Shown here: one piece after another, positions 23,954-34,158 of the stretch
Layout of the letters: every line of letters begins with the position of its first letter
Numbering within the stretch: position 1 is the stretch's first letter
NCBI RefSeq assembly: GCF_014905115.1
Contig: NZ_CP041235.1
Coordinates: forward strand, 124,001 to 188,000
Origin: Sulfurimonas sediminis
GTDB taxonomy: Bacteria; Campylobacterota; Campylobacteria; Campylobacterales; Sulfurimonadaceae
DNA: 64,000 bases
Direction of reading: 5' to 3'
Notes under the pieces: generated by a model
What the model saw: the letters and a program-made list of their open reading frames with translations, nothing else
The model's database searches: none
Told to the model about the DNA's origin: nothing
Made by a program: the position numbers and the translations under genes

Positions 23954-23984
23954 GTTTGCATTTTGATTTATTCAAAATGCAAAC
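23954..23984. other. Perfect 12-bp stem palindrome in the tpx/omp gap
   Basis: GTTTGCATTTTG (23954-23965) pairs without mismatch to CAAAATGCAAAC (23973-23984) around a 7-base loop. A smaller stem, TTGCCGCC/GGTGGCAA, lies at about 23897-23914. Neither has a T tract behind it on the plus strand, so a classical terminator is unlikely, though they may stop or stabilise tpx transcripts. Confidence 0.45.
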
Positions 23985-24062
23985 GCTATCTAATCAATAA
24001 GTTTTAATACTCCTTCAAGAATCTCTGATATAATAAAGAAAATTATTTAAACGGGGTTAAAC

Positions 24063-24815
24063 ATGAAAAAAATCTTATCCGCTATAGCTGTAAGTACAAT
24101 TTTGAGCGCTTCGCTTTGTGCCGATATGGCAAGAGTTGAAATCGGTGCAGGTGCATGGGCACAAACACCATCGGGGACAGCTGATTATAAGGCTGGCGGC
24201 GGCGTAACAGGTACAAATACTTTTGATGAAAAAAAAGATACATCGGCCTACGTATGGATGCTTATAAAACATCCGATTCCGGTTGTTCCGAATATAAGAC
24301 TTGAGTATGTCAGTATCCATGCAACCGGTACGGCAACAGGTTCATGGGGTGGCGTGGCTATACCGGGGTCATCAAACAGTGTTTTGGATATCAAAGAGTA
24401 TGATATCATTCCTTACTATAACATACTTGACAATACCTTTTGGACAACTGTTGATCTGGGACTGGATATAAAAGTGATGAACATGGACTACACAGTTGCC
24501 AAAAACGGACTATTTCCCGGGTATCAGGATTCTTATACCGCACCGATTCCTCTTCTTTATGCAAGAGTCAGAGTGGAAATTCCAACAACAAACATAGCCC
24601 TTGAAAGTGATGCAAAGTATGTGACTACGGGTTCTTCAACTATTTATGACGTGCGTGCAAAAATAGACTATACCTTTGACATTTCATCGATTGTGCAGCC
24701 TGCTCTTGAAATAGGCTACAGAACGCAAAAAATAAAGATAGATGAAGACGGCGAAGATGTGAAAACAGATATGGATTTTTCAGGATTTTATGCAGGTTTA
24801 ATGCTGCGTTTTTAA
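24063..24815 (+). CDS. Outer-membrane beta-barrel protein (TIGR04219-like)
   Basis: The 250-residue protein has a signal peptide (MKKILSAIAVSTILSASLCA, cut before DMARVE) and alternating beta strands ending in an aromatic Phe (GLMLRF), as outer-membrane barrels do. The opening MARVEIGAGAWAQTPSG and the late DVRAKIDYTFD fit the TIGR04219 outer-membrane family common in Campylobacterota and gammaproteobacteria. Ligand unknown. It is a single gene, followed by a dispersed repeat. Confidence 0.8.
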   Translation: MKKILSAIAVSTILSASLCADMARVEIGAGAWAQTPSGTADYKAGGGVTGTNTFDEKKDTSAYVWMLIKHPIPVVPNIRLEYVSIHATGTATGSWGGVAIPGSSNSVLDIKEYDIIPYYNILDNTFWTTVDLGLDIKVMNMDYTVAKNGLFPGYQDSYTAPIPLLYARVRVEIPTTNIALESDAKYVTTGSSTIYDVRAKIDYTFDISSIVQPALEIGYRTQKIKIDEDGEDVKTDMDFSGFYAGLMLRF

Positions 24816-24824
24816 AAACGCAAG

Positions 24825-24962
24825 GTCGGCACTGCAGAAAAAAATTTAGTTTTTTTCTAAGTCATGCTTTAGCATAGAAAGTACCGATTCCAAGGAGTTT
24901 CGGAACCTGTCAATGCTATTAAGTGAAGCATCTTTTTCGGAACCGGTACTTCAGTGCCGGCT
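24825..24962. repeat. Dispersed intergenic repeat, copy 2
   Basis: The unit starts GTCGGCACTGCAG, runs through GAAAAAAATTTAG, CTAAGTCATGCTTTAGCATAG and AAAGTACCGATTCC, and ends GGAACCGGTACTTCAGTGCC. The outer cores are inverted to each other. It is the same family as at 40905, 43518 and 48618, here between the omp and murB 3' ends. Confidence 0.85.
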
Positions 24963-24976
24963 GAATTGCCTGTACA

Positions 24977-25777
24977 TTAAAACAGCACTTTTGTTTCCCT
25001 GTCCAAAATAACTATCTCCAACTCCAGTTTTATTCCAAAACTCTCAAAAACTCTTTTCTGTGCCTCGTTTATCAGAAAAACAGCATCTTTAAAACTGCCG
25101 TTGCCGTTGTTGACTAAAAAATTCGCATGGACTCTACTGAACTCCATATTGCCGACTTTTTTCCCTTTGAGTCCGACAGCTTCTATCAGTCTGCCGGCAT
25201 AATCACCTTCGGGGTTTTTAAAGCAGCTGCCTGCACTCGGGGTTGTGGGCTGATTTGCACGCATTTTTTTAAACATAGCTGCTTTTTCCTGACTAAAACC
25301 ATATGCCAAAGAAAAAGCAGCTTCAAGTATGGGTTCTTTGATATTTGTTCTTCTATACCCAAATTCTATCTCCTTCTTTACATGTAACCCGGATGGGGTG
25401 GTAATGCTGACAAGATTGTTAAAAATTTCAAATTCTTTGAGTCCGGCATTCATATAAACGAGACCACCGAGTTTTCCCGGAAGATGGGAAAGAAATTCAA
25501 AGTTTGTGATGTTGTGTTTTTTACAAAAAGAGGCAATTTTACCCGAGGGTGTTGCTCCGCCGATTTTTAAAAGACCGTTTTCTATTTTTATATAGTAATA
25601 TTTTTTATCGAGCATCATCAGTTTTGGTGGATTGGGTCCGATAAGAGTATTGTTGCAGGAGCCTATGAGCGTATAGTCTGCCAAATCGGTAAAATCGTCT
25701 TTTAAAAGAGCAACATCAACGATACTCCCTATTTTAAAAGAGGAATATTTTGAAAAATCTATACTTCTAAACTGCAT
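24977..25777 (-). CDS. murB: UDP-N-acetylenolpyruvoylglucosamine reductase
   Basis: The 266-residue flavoprotein reduces enolpyruvyl-UDP-GlcNAc to UDP-MurNAc. Family blocks are FSKYSSFKIGS at the start, FEFLSHLPGKLGGLVYMNAG, FGYRRTNI, and GSCFKNPEGDYAGRLIEAVGLKG with the catalytic residue region. The C-terminal part is shorter than in E. coli, as in type II enzymes. It overlaps fliQ by one base, an adjacency usual in campylobacters. Confidence 0.92.
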   Translation of the reverse strand: MQFRSIDFSKYSSFKIGSIVDVALLKDDFTDLADYTLIGSCNNTLIGPNPPKLMMLDKKYYYIKIENGLLKIGGATPSGKIASFCKKHNITNFEFLSHLPGKLGGLVYMNAGLKEFEIFNNLVSITTPSGLHVKKEIEFGYRRTNIKEPILEAAFSLAYGFSQEKAAMFKKMRANQPTTPSAGSCFKNPEGDYAGRLIEAVGLKGKKVGNMEFSRVHANFLVNNGNGSFKDAVFLINEAQKRVFESFGIKLELEIVILDRETKVLF

Positions 25778-26043
25778 TACTCGACAAAAGTGGGAATCAT
25801 ATTAAATACACCGACAGAAAAGTCTGTCATCTCGTTGAGCATCCAGGGCATTGTAAGGACGATGACAATAACAACACCGATAATTTTAGGAATAAAAGAG
25901 AGCGTCATTTCATTGATCTGTGTTGTTGCCTGAAAAATACTGACAGCCAGTCCGAGCAGCATACCTGTAAGGAGTCCTGGAAGTGCGAGATAGAGTGCAA
26001 TCTGAAATGTCTGTACGCCAAGTGCTACAAGTTTTGCTTCCAT
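25777..26043 (-). CDS. fliQ: Flagellar export apparatus protein FliQ
   Basis: The 88-residue protein has two transmembrane helices (about residues 15-38 and 50-72) and the FliQ/SctS pattern IALYLALPGLLTGMLLGLAV and ISIFQATTQINEMTLSFIPK-like block. It forms part of the export gate of the flagellar type III system with FliP and FliR. It lies directly between mqnD and murB with no gaps. Confidence 0.92.
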   Translation of the reverse strand: MEAKLVALGVQTFQIALYLALPGLLTGMLLGLAVSIFQATTQINEMTLSFIPKIIGVVIVIVLTMPWMLNEMTDFSVGVFNMIPTFVE

Positions 26044-26907
26044 TTATGACTCTCTCAGTGCCGTATACTCTGTAGGGATCAGATAGTCTCTGATACTGAC
26101 GGGTCTGTCGTAAAATCCGTGTTCATAGCCTATTTCAAAGAGTTTGTCGATGGCTTCGTATTGAATATCGCTGAGGGTGATGGAGTCATCATTCGCATAA
26201 AGTTCAAGATATTTTTCGAGTGTCTGTGCATCTATGCGGACGAGATCACGCTCTATAAGCATGTTCGAGAGTCTCTCTTTGTGGTCACGGGCAACCTGCA
26301 CTGCTTTTGTCAGTGTTTTTTCATAATCTATTGCACGATTGAGAGGCAAAGAGCGACGAATAGCCATGCCTCCCAGAGGCAGAGGCAACTCCCTGCCGGC
26401 AAGTTCCTGCCAGATATCCCACATCTCACGCTCAACTTCAAGCTCGTTGGCAAAGGTTAATATGCTTTCGTGTATCAGTACTCCGGCATCCACTTTCCCC
26501 TCTTTGACGGCATCCTCTATTTCCAGAAAATTCATATAGCTAATGCGTGCCTCAGGGTAGGCGATGCGAAAAAGCATTGCATTGGTTGTATGCTTGCCGC
26601 TGAGAGCCACTTTGAAATTTCGTCTGAGTTTTTGTCCTTTTCTTTTAATAAGTTTAGGACCATAACCCTCTCCGAAACTTACAGCGGTTCGAAGCGGAGC
26701 ATACTCTTCTCTGATATTCGGATAGAGGGCAAAACTGATGGCTACAATATCATACACACCCTTAAGTGCATCCTCATTGAGGGTTTGTATATCTTTTGCA
26801 ATATTGTCAAAGTGTGTATCTTTCATATCTACCCAGCCGAATTTGATAGCATAGTACATAAAAATATCGTCTGCGTCAGGTGAATGTGCAATAAGAGTTT
26901 TTTTCAT
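26044..26907 (-). CDS. mqnD: Menaquinone biosynthesis protein, MqnD type
   Basis: The 287-residue protein fits the MqnA/MqnD family: HSPDADDIFMYYAI at the start, YDIVAISFALYPNI, and LGGMAIRRSLPL, which matches MqnD's substrate loop. MqnD turns cyclic dehypoxanthinylfutalosine into 1,4-dihydroxy-6-naphthoate in the futalosine menaquinone route used by Campylobacterota. Separation from the related MqnA (chorismate dehydratase) rests on these blocks only. Confidence 0.82.
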   Translation of the reverse strand: MKKTLIAHSPDADDIFMYYAIKFGWVDMKDTHFDNIAKDIQTLNEDALKGVYDIVAISFALYPNIREEYAPLRTAVSFGEGYGPKLIKRKGQKLRRNFKVALSGKHTTNAMLFRIAYPEARISYMNFLEIEDAVKEGKVDAGVLIHESILTFANELEVEREMWDIWQELAGRELPLPLGGMAIRRSLPLNRAIDYEKTLTKAVQVARDHKERLSNMLIERDLVRIDAQTLEKYLELYANDDSITLSDIQYEAIDKLFEIGYEHGFYDRPVSIRDYLIPTEYTALRES

Positions 26908-27009
26908 GGGTTTATTTTATCGAAAAATAGATAAAAAGAACTTTTTGATTTATTTAATCCAAAAAGGAGTATAATAATTTGGAATTATTTTTAATATAAG
27001 GAGATTGTT

Positions 27010-27492
27010 ATGAGTAAAGAAGCATTGGTAAAAGTCTATGATAACTACGATGAAGCGGCAGAATTTGTCAATAAGCTGCTGGCAAACGGTGTACTGAAAA
27101 AATATATTTCTGTCATTGCCAAAGGAGAACAGGAAGAGAAAAATGAATTTGAGTATAAAAAACACAGTGAAAATATAATTTTTTGGGGTGAGCAGGGTGC
27201 TTTTTGGGGAGGTCTTTGGGGAGTGCTGATGGGCGGCATTCTCTTCTGGGCTCCGGGAGTCGGACCAATAGTGGCAACGGGGCGAATACTTGCATCTATC
27301 GCAGGGATGGCAGCAGGGGCTGTAATGTTTGGAGCAACCGGGGCTATGACGGCCTGGCTTGTTGATTTGGGCATAGAAAAATCTTTGGCGGAAAAATATG
27401 GAGATATGATACAGGAGAACAAAATACTTGTTATTGTGCACGGAGATGAAGATGCCGTAGAAATAGCAGAAAAAACTGTAGCGCAAAAGTAA
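27010..27492 (+). CDS. Glycine-zipper stress-type membrane protein of unknown function
   Basis: The 160-residue protein has a soluble N-terminal domain (about residues 1-55), a Gly-rich hydrophobic centre with two membrane-compatible segments (GAFWGGLWGVLMGGILFW; GMAAGAVMFGATGAMTAW) and a short acidic soluble end. The layout matches general-stress, YflT/DUF1269-like proteins in which two ferredoxin-like halves flank a glycine zipper. The strong AAGGAG site suggests good expression. Function unknown. Confidence 0.65.
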   Translation: MSKEALVKVYDNYDEAAEFVNKLLANGVLKKYISVIAKGEQEEKNEFEYKKHSENIIFWGEQGAFWGGLWGVLMGGILFWAPGVGPIVATGRILASIAGMAAGAVMFGATGAMTAWLVDLGIEKSLAEKYGDMIQENKILVIVHGDEDAVEIAEKTVAQK

Positions 27493-27586
27493 ATTATTTT
27501 TATTTACTTCTTTTTATGTTTTTTAGCTAAAATTCCACCAAAGACTATGTAAAAAGAATATCTCCAATAATATGACAAAATGACAT

Positions 27587-27632
27587 AAATTTAGACATAT
27601 TGATATTTTTTACATAGAATGAGTCTAAATTT
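27587..27632. promoter_or_regulatory. Inverted repeat spanning the recA promoter region
   Basis: AAATTTAGAC (27587-27596) and GTCTAAATTT (27623-27632) form a perfect 10-bp inverted repeat with a 26-base centre that holds a TAGAAT -10-like box. It ends 20 bases before the recA ATG. It could bind a regulator at two half sites or fold in the 5' leader. It does not resemble a known LexA box. Confidence 0.5.
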
Positions 27633-27652
27633 CATAAATAAGTGAGTCCAAC

Positions 27653-28690
27653 ATGGATGCAAACAAACAAAAATCATTAGACTTGGCGATGAAGCAAATT
27701 GACAAAGCCTTTGGTAAAGGTTCTTTAATGCGCCTGGGAGATAAAGATATTATGCCGATTCAGTCTATCAGTACAGGTTCTTTGGGGCTTGATTTGGCAT
27801 TGGGTATAGGTGGTGTACCACAGGGAAGAGTTGTCGAAATATACGGCCCTGAAAGTTCCGGAAAAACAACACTGGCTCTGCAAATTACTGCTGAGTGTCA
27901 GAAAAACGGCGGAGTATGTGCTTTTATAGATGCGGAACATGCCCTTGATGTTGTTTATGCAAAAAATCTCGGGGTGGACATAGACAATCTGCTTGTATCT
28001 CAACCAGACTACGGAGAGCAGGCACTTGATATTGTAGAAACAATTGCCCGCAGTGGCGCAATTGATTTGATTGTCATTGATTCCGTGGCTGCATTGACAC
28101 CAAAAGTTGAACTTGAGGGTGAAATGAATGACCAGCAGGTCGGTTTGCAGGCCCGTTTAATGAGTAAAGCTCTGCGAAAGCTCACAGGCGTGTTGAGCAA
28201 AATGAACTGTACCATTATATTTATCAATCAGATTCGTATGAAAATAGGCATGATGGGGTATGGCTCACCGGAGACAACAACGGGTGGAAATGCATTGAAA
28301 TTTTATGCATCTGTTCGTATAGATGTACGCCGCATTGCTTCACTGAAGCAGGGGGAGACTCAAATTGGTAACAGAGTCAAAGCAAAAGTAATTAAAAACA
28401 AAGTGGCCCCTCCTTTTCGTCAGGCAGAATTTGATATAATGTTCGGAGAAGGAATCTCAAAAGAGGGTGAGCTCGTTGACTATGGTGTAAAATTAGACAT
28501 AATAGACAAAAGCGGGGCTTGGTTTTCTTATGGAGAGACCAAACTTGGTCAAGGCCGTGAAAATGTCAAGGCAAAATTTAAAGATGAGCCGGAACTTGCA
28601 GCTGAGATTGAAGAGAAGGTTAAACAGGCGATGGGCATGAGCTCTCTTATGACGATGGATACTTCTGATATAGCAGAAGCCGACGCGTAA
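27653..28690 (+). CDS. recA: Recombinase RecA
   Basis: The 345-residue protein forms the strand-exchange filament in homologous repair. Visible are the Walker A motif [13 protein letters not shown] (about residues 63-75), Walker [14 protein letters not shown], the loop L2 region [17 protein letters not shown], and an acidic C-terminal tail. Length is normal. The upstream inverted repeat may control it; eno follows 42 bases later with its own ribosome-binding site. Confidence 0.97.
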   Translation: MDANKQKSLDLAMKQIDKAFGKGSLMRLGDKDIMPIQSISTGSLGLDLALGIGGVPQGRVVEIYGPESSGKTTLALQITAECQKNGGVCAFIDAEHALDVVYAKNLGVDIDNLLVSQPDYGEQALDIVETIARSGAIDLIVIDSVAALTPKVELEGEMNDQQVGLQARLMSKALRKLTGVLSKMNCTIIFINQIRMKIGMMGYGSPETTTGGNALKFYASVRIDVRRIASLKQGETQIGNRVKAKVIKNKVAPPFRQAEFDIMFGEGISKEGELVDYGVKLDIIDKSGAWFSYGETKLGQGRENVKAKFKDEPELAAEIEEKVKQAMGMSSLMTMDTSDIAEADA

Positions 28691-28729
28691 AAAGCCTATA
28701 GGATATTTAAAATTTTTAAGAAGGTATGA

Positions 28730-29998
<1,269 letters not shown>

Positions 29999-30005
29999 GT
30001 ATCTT

Positions 30006-30284
30006 ATGAACAAAGAAGAGCTTTTTGAAGAGATTGACACATCCCAGACAATTACCCAAAAATATCTGGGACTCTCTTTAAAAAAGTTTTTTCTCCTGTT
30101 TGCTCTGGTCATTGGGCTGGGGATATATTTGGGTGTACTTTTGTATGGTACAAACTCCCTTGAAGTTCTCTTTGGTTTGCAGGAGTATGAGAACTATCTT
30201 CAAAATGAAGTAGTGCATTTGAAAAAAGAAAATGCTGAACTGCAACGCGAGTATTTTGAACTCAAAGAAATTTCTGCACAATAA
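30006..30284 (+). CDS. FtsB/DivIC-like small membrane protein
   Basis: The 92-residue protein has one transmembrane helix (FFLLFALVIGLGIYLGVLLY, about residues 28-47) and a C-terminal coiled coil (YLQNEVVHLKKENAELQREY). This is the septum formation initiator layout: short cytoplasmic tail, membrane pass, periplasmic coil that pairs with FtsL. The place just behind eno, as ftsB in many bacteria, supports it. Sequence similarity is weak, so function is inferred. Confidence 0.65.
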   Translation: MNKEELFEEIDTSQTITQKYLGLSLKKFFLLFALVIGLGIYLGVLLYGTNSLEVLFGLQEYENYLQNEVVHLKKENAELQREYFELKEISAQ

Positions 30285-30330
30285 TCATATAAATTTGCTA
30301 TAATGTATTAAAAAAATAGGGTTTGTTATT

Positions 30331-30981
30331 ATGATAAGAGTTTTGTTGTTTTTAAGTCTCTTTTTTTTGATGCTTCATGCAAGAGAAAATCCCTTTTTCC
30401 CGGTACAGAGCGGAGAGGATATCCCTTTAACATCCAATCAGACAACAAAACTGCCGATGCTCAAGAGAGCCACTGTGACATTGCCCTCAACTGCACGAAC
30501 GATTGAAAGTGTTACTGTGACATATAAAAATCTCGACGGTTCGATTGCACATAAAAAAGTCACTATCCAAAATGCGATAGACTGGCATCTGCCTATTTTC
30601 ATTTCACAAAACTATAATGAATCCGACACTACACAGTTTATTGAAAAACAGAGTAAAAAAAGCAGTAAAAAAATAAAATACAAAAAAGTCGCATCATTAA
30701 AGTTCATAGCATTTTATGTCAAAAAGAACAAACTCAAGATTTTGACAAAAGATAAAATACTGAGGAATTTTTTGTTGGTCAAACCACATAGAATCGTCTG
30801 TGACTTTAAGCGTGATACAGATATAGGCAGTCTGATAAAAAGCTTGAAAGAGGGTTCTCTTTTTACAAAAATACGACTGGGAACACATAAAGGCTACTAC
30901 AGGGTTGTGATAGAACTCGATGGATATTACAGCTATAAACTGGATTATATCCGTGGCGGATATATAATTACACTTTTATAA
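30331..30981 (+). CDS. AMIN-domain envelope protein
   Basis: The 216-residue protein has a signal peptide (IRVLLFLSLFFLMLHA) and a C-terminal AMIN domain (about residues 120-216: LKFIAFYVKKNKLKIL, RNFLLVKPHRIVCDFKRD, RLGTHKGYYRVVIELDG). AMIN domains bind peptidoglycan and localise amidases or secretins. A basic linker joins the parts. The eno/AMIN neighbourhood is conserved in Campylobacter. No enzyme domain is attached. Confidence 0.78.
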   Translation: MIRVLLFLSLFFLMLHARENPFFPVQSGEDIPLTSNQTTKLPMLKRATVTLPSTARTIESVTVTYKNLDGSIAHKKVTIQNAIDWHLPIFISQNYNESDTTQFIEKQSKKSSKKIKYKKVASLKFIAFYVKKNKLKILTKDKILRNFLLVKPHRIVCDFKRDTDIGSLIKSLKEGSLFTKIRLGTHKGYYRVVIELDGYYSYKLDYIRGGYIITLL

Positions 30982-30996
30982 AATGCAAGGTTGTAG

Positions 30997-31740
30997 ATGA
31001 AGTTATTGATTATATTGGTACTGTTTTTGGTTAATTTGGAGGCTGTCATTACCATAGCACCGGTAGATATTGGGAAACAGCCAGGGCTGAGTGGCGGTGT
31101 AAAAGGCTCTTTTTCCACAACACGGGGCAATACCGAGACCGATGAGTACAGTGCAGGTTTGCGTATGATATATGACAATAACAGCTCCTATGTGGCATGG
31201 AGCGATATAGCATTTAATTACGCGAAAGCATCAGGAGCGCTAAACAGACAAAACACGTATGCACATCTGCGCTACATTCATACACTCTATACGAAACATT
31301 TGAACTGGGAAGCGTTTGTACAGTCTCAGACAAACAAGTTTACAAAGGTAGAAAAAAGGCTGCTGGCCGGTCTTGGCCTGAGATACCATACACAAATGCA
31401 GGGGTATGGAAATATTTATGTGGGATTTGGCGGTTTTAGCGAATATATCAGCTACACGACAAATGTTGATCCGAGTGAGCATAATTTAAGATTAAATATG
31501 TATATTGCATATAAAAACAGATTTACCAAAAATGTAAGATTTTCATATATTGGCTACTACCAGCCCAGAGTAGATGTATGGAGTGATACTATAGCATCAA
31601 ATGCAGCAGAATTAAGAGTAACAATATACAAACGGCTTTCAATTAATTTTGAATTGACATACAATCAGGATACAAGGCCTGCTATTGGAGTAAAAAAATA
31701 TGATTTTTCCCAAAAGACAAGTTTTGTGTATGATTTTTAA
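30997..31740 (+). CDS. DUF481-family outer-membrane protein
   Basis: The 247-residue protein has a short signal peptide (KLLIILVLFLVNLEA) followed by beta strands: GVKGSFSTTRGNTETDEYSA is the typical DUF481 opening, and YVGFGGFSEYISY and KTSFVYDF follow, with a terminal Phe. DUF481 proteins are predicted barrels, including salt-induced YdiY. Function unknown. It follows the AMIN gene by 15 bases and precedes mgtE by 19, so all may be co-transcribed. Confidence 0.75.
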   Translation: MKLLIILVLFLVNLEAVITIAPVDIGKQPGLSGGVKGSFSTTRGNTETDEYSAGLRMIYDNNSSYVAWSDIAFNYAKASGALNRQNTYAHLRYIHTLYTKHLNWEAFVQSQTNKFTKVEKRLLAGLGLRYHTQMQGYGNIYVGFGGFSEYISYTTNVDPSEHNLRLNMYIAYKNRFTKNVRFSYIGYYQPRVDVWSDTIASNAAELRVTIYKRLSINFELTYNQDTRPAIGVKKYDFSQKTSFVYDF

Positions 31741-31759
31741 AAAGAACATAAGATAATAG

Positions 31760-33088
31760 ATGAAAGAACTAAATAAATATTTACAATCACACAGCAGCAG
31801 TGAAATGCATCCGGCTGAAATAGCAAAAATTTTAAAAGGCTTAAATGACAAAGATTTCAGCGAGGCAATAAAACTGGTTCCAAAAGACCTGGTAGGCGAT
31901 GTTGCACTGGCTCTGCCTGACAGGTATTTTGATGATGTGGTCGAAAACTTTAATGCAGAGGAACTTTCTCATGCTGTAAGTGAACTTGAATCAGACGATC
32001 AGCTTGAGTTTATGCAAGAGTTGGAAGATGTTGATGAAGATAAAGCTTCAGAAGTATTTCACAAGCTTGATGCCGAAGACAAACATGAAATTGCAAAACT
32101 CAAAAAGTATGATGAAGATCAGGCCGGCGCTTACATGCAACTTGAGGTATTTACTGCAAAAGAGGATGAAATAGTTCAGGATGTCATTAAAAGGTTTGCC
32201 CGTTTAAGAAAAGAGAATGAACTTGAAAATGTTCAAAATCTGTTTATAGTAGACAGCAACAACAGACTTTTGTATACGGTAGGTCTGGATGACCTGCTCA
32301 TATTTGATTTTTCAAAGACCATCAAAGAGAATATTGAGCAGAGTGAGGAGTCTTTTGAGCCTAAAAGTGCACGAGATACGGAAGATATCAAAGAGGTTGT
32401 AAACTATTTTAAAGAGTATGACCTCTCTGTTATGCCGGTTGTGAATGATGAAGGAATCCTTGTTGGTCGTATCACCTCTGATGATATTTATGATATCATC
32501 AATGAACACGCAACAGAGCAGATGTATAATCTTGCCGGTGTTGATGACGAAGCGGAAGAGGATGAAGATGTTCTCAAGGCAACGAAAAAGCGTGCAACAT
32601 GGCTGGGCATCAACCTGTTGACGGCAATTGCCGCTTCTTTGGTTATCGGATTGTTTTCAGAGACGATTAACTCCATGGTTGCGCTTGCTGTTTTAATGCC
32701 CATAGTGGCTTCAATGGGAGGCAATGCCGGAACGCAGAGTCTGACCGTTGTTGTACGACAACTTGCTTTGGGTGAAATATCGCAGACAGATGCCTTTAGA
32801 ACCATAAAAAAAGAGGTGGTCATCTCTTTGATGAATGGTCTGCTTTTTGCTGTAGTAATGGGTATAATAGCGTGGTTGTGGTTTCATATACCGATGCTTG
32901 GAGTAGTTATCGGATTAAGTATGATAATTAACCTGTTAATGGCCGGATTTTTTGGAGCAATGATTCCCTTGTTACTCAAAATACTTGGCATAGACCCCGC
33001 TATTGGGAGTACTGTTATTTTAACAACAGTGACTGATGTTGTCGGCTTTTTCAGCTTTTTGGCATTGGCAAAATATATATTACTTTAA
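31760..33088 (+). CDS. mgtE: MgtE-family magnesium channel
   Basis: The 442-residue protein has the full MgtE plan: an N-terminal superhelical domain (about residues 1-125), two CBS domains (about 130-255, with DLSVMPVVNDEGILVGRITSDD), a plug helix, and five transmembrane helices (about 285-442) with the signature VLMPIVASMGGNAGTQSL. Mg2+ bound by the soluble parts closes the pore. Complete and normal in length. Confidence 0.93.
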   Translation: MKELNKYLQSHSSSEMHPAEIAKILKGLNDKDFSEAIKLVPKDLVGDVALALPDRYFDDVVENFNAEELSHAVSELESDDQLEFMQELEDVDEDKASEVFHKLDAEDKHEIAKLKKYDEDQAGAYMQLEVFTAKEDEIVQDVIKRFARLRKENELENVQNLFIVDSNNRLLYTVGLDDLLIFDFSKTIKENIEQSEESFEPKSARDTEDIKEVVNYFKEYDLSVMPVVNDEGILVGRITSDDIYDIINEHATEQMYNLAGVDDEAEEDEDVLKATKKRATWLGINLLTAIAASLVIGLFSETINSMVALAVLMPIVASMGGNAGTQSLTVVVRQLALGEISQTDAFRTIKKEVVISLMNGLLFAVVMGIIAWLWFHIPMLGVVIGLSMIINLLMAGFFGAMIPLLLKILGIDPAIGSTVILTTVTDVVGFFSFLALAKYILL

Positions 33089-33102
33089 AGGAATTGTAAA
33101 AC

Positions 33103-34143
33103 TTGGAACTATTACTCATATTTTTTCTTCTTTCTGTCGGCATTTCGTTTTTGTGCTCAATATTAGAGTCGGTATTGCTCTCTGTCAACATGTCTTATGT
33201 GGCAGTGTTGGAGAAAGAGAAACCTGCTGTAGGAAAACTTCTGCGTCACCACAAAGAAGATATTCACAAATCAATTGCTTCGGTGCTTATTTTAAATACC
33301 ATTGCGAACACTCTCGGTGCTGCGGCAGTGGGTGCACAGGCTTCAAAAATATTTGGGAATGATGCGGTAGTGTATGTATCGGTTATATTGACTTTTGCCA
33401 TTTTGTTTATATCTGAGATAATTCCAAAAACCATAGGGGCGATTTACTGGAAACAGCTGGCTCCAGTGGCAGCATATTTTATTCGGGTTTTTATATGGAT
33501 TACATATCCTATCATACTGACAACCCTGGCTGTTACAAATAAAATATCAAAAGGAAAAAAGGATTCCAACTCTTTAACAAAACAGGAACTTCTTGAGAGT
33601 ATGTTGATGAGTGAAGATGAAGGGGTGATAGATGAGAAAGAGTCAGATGTCATTGAAAATATTTTAAATCTTGACAATATCAAAGTGAGTGAAATTCTCA
33701 CGCCGCGAAGCGTTGTTTTTGCTTTGGATGAAGATATGCTTATCAAAGATGTTATCAAGACCCAGCCGGCAATTTTTAAATTTTCCCGGATACCGATTTT
33801 TAAAGGTTCCATAGAAAATGTAACAGGGCTGGTACTGACGAAAAAGATATTTAAACAGGCACTTCAGGATGACAATGTACCCCTGTCTTATATCAAAAAA
33901 GAGATATTTATCATCAATGAAAACATACCGGTAAGCAAGGCACTGGATATGTTTATAAAGAAAAAAGACCATATGTTCTTAGTCACAGACAATTATGACC
34001 AGACAGAGGGGATAATCACTCTTGAAGACTGTATAGAAACAATACTGGGCTTGGAAATTATGGATGAGAGTGATACAACCGAAGATATGAGAGAACTGGC
34101 AAAGAGAAAAATGAAAATGAAACGGAAGTTCAAAGGAAATTAA
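33103..34143 (+). CDS. CNNM/CorC-type membrane protein (DUF21 + CBS pair)
   Basis: The 346-residue protein begins at a TTG (33103) with GGA ten bases upstream; no ATG lies nearby. It has a DUF21 domain of about four membrane segments (residues 1-150; LFISEIIPKTIGAIYW is the conserved block), then a CBS pair (about 195-320; VSEILTPRSVVFALDED, EGIITLEDCIETILGLEI). Relatives export Mg2+ or Na+, or are annotated as hemolysins. The C-terminal transporter-associated domain is replaced by a short basic tail. The pairing with mgtE suggests magnesium balance. Confidence 0.85.
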   Translation: MELLLIFFLLSVGISFLCSILESVLLSVNMSYVAVLEKEKPAVGKLLRHHKEDIHKSIASVLILNTIANTLGAAAVGAQASKIFGNDAVVYVSVILTFAILFISEIIPKTIGAIYWKQLAPVAAYFIRVFIWITYPIILTTLAVTNKISKGKKDSNSLTKQELLESMLMSEDEGVIDEKESDVIENILNLDNIKVSEILTPRSVVFALDEDMLIKDVIKTQPAIFKFSRIPIFKGSIENVTGLVLTKKIFKQALQDDNVPLSYIKKEIFIINENIPVSKALDMFIKKKDHMFLVTDNYDQTEGIITLEDCIETILGLEIMDESDTTEDMRELAKRKMKMKRKFKGN

Positions 34144-34158
34144 TAGAGAGAAGTTCTT

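Noticed and set aside
23954-23984. Rho-independent terminator of tpx
   Set aside because: The 12-bp stem is perfect but is followed by GCTATC rather than a T tract.
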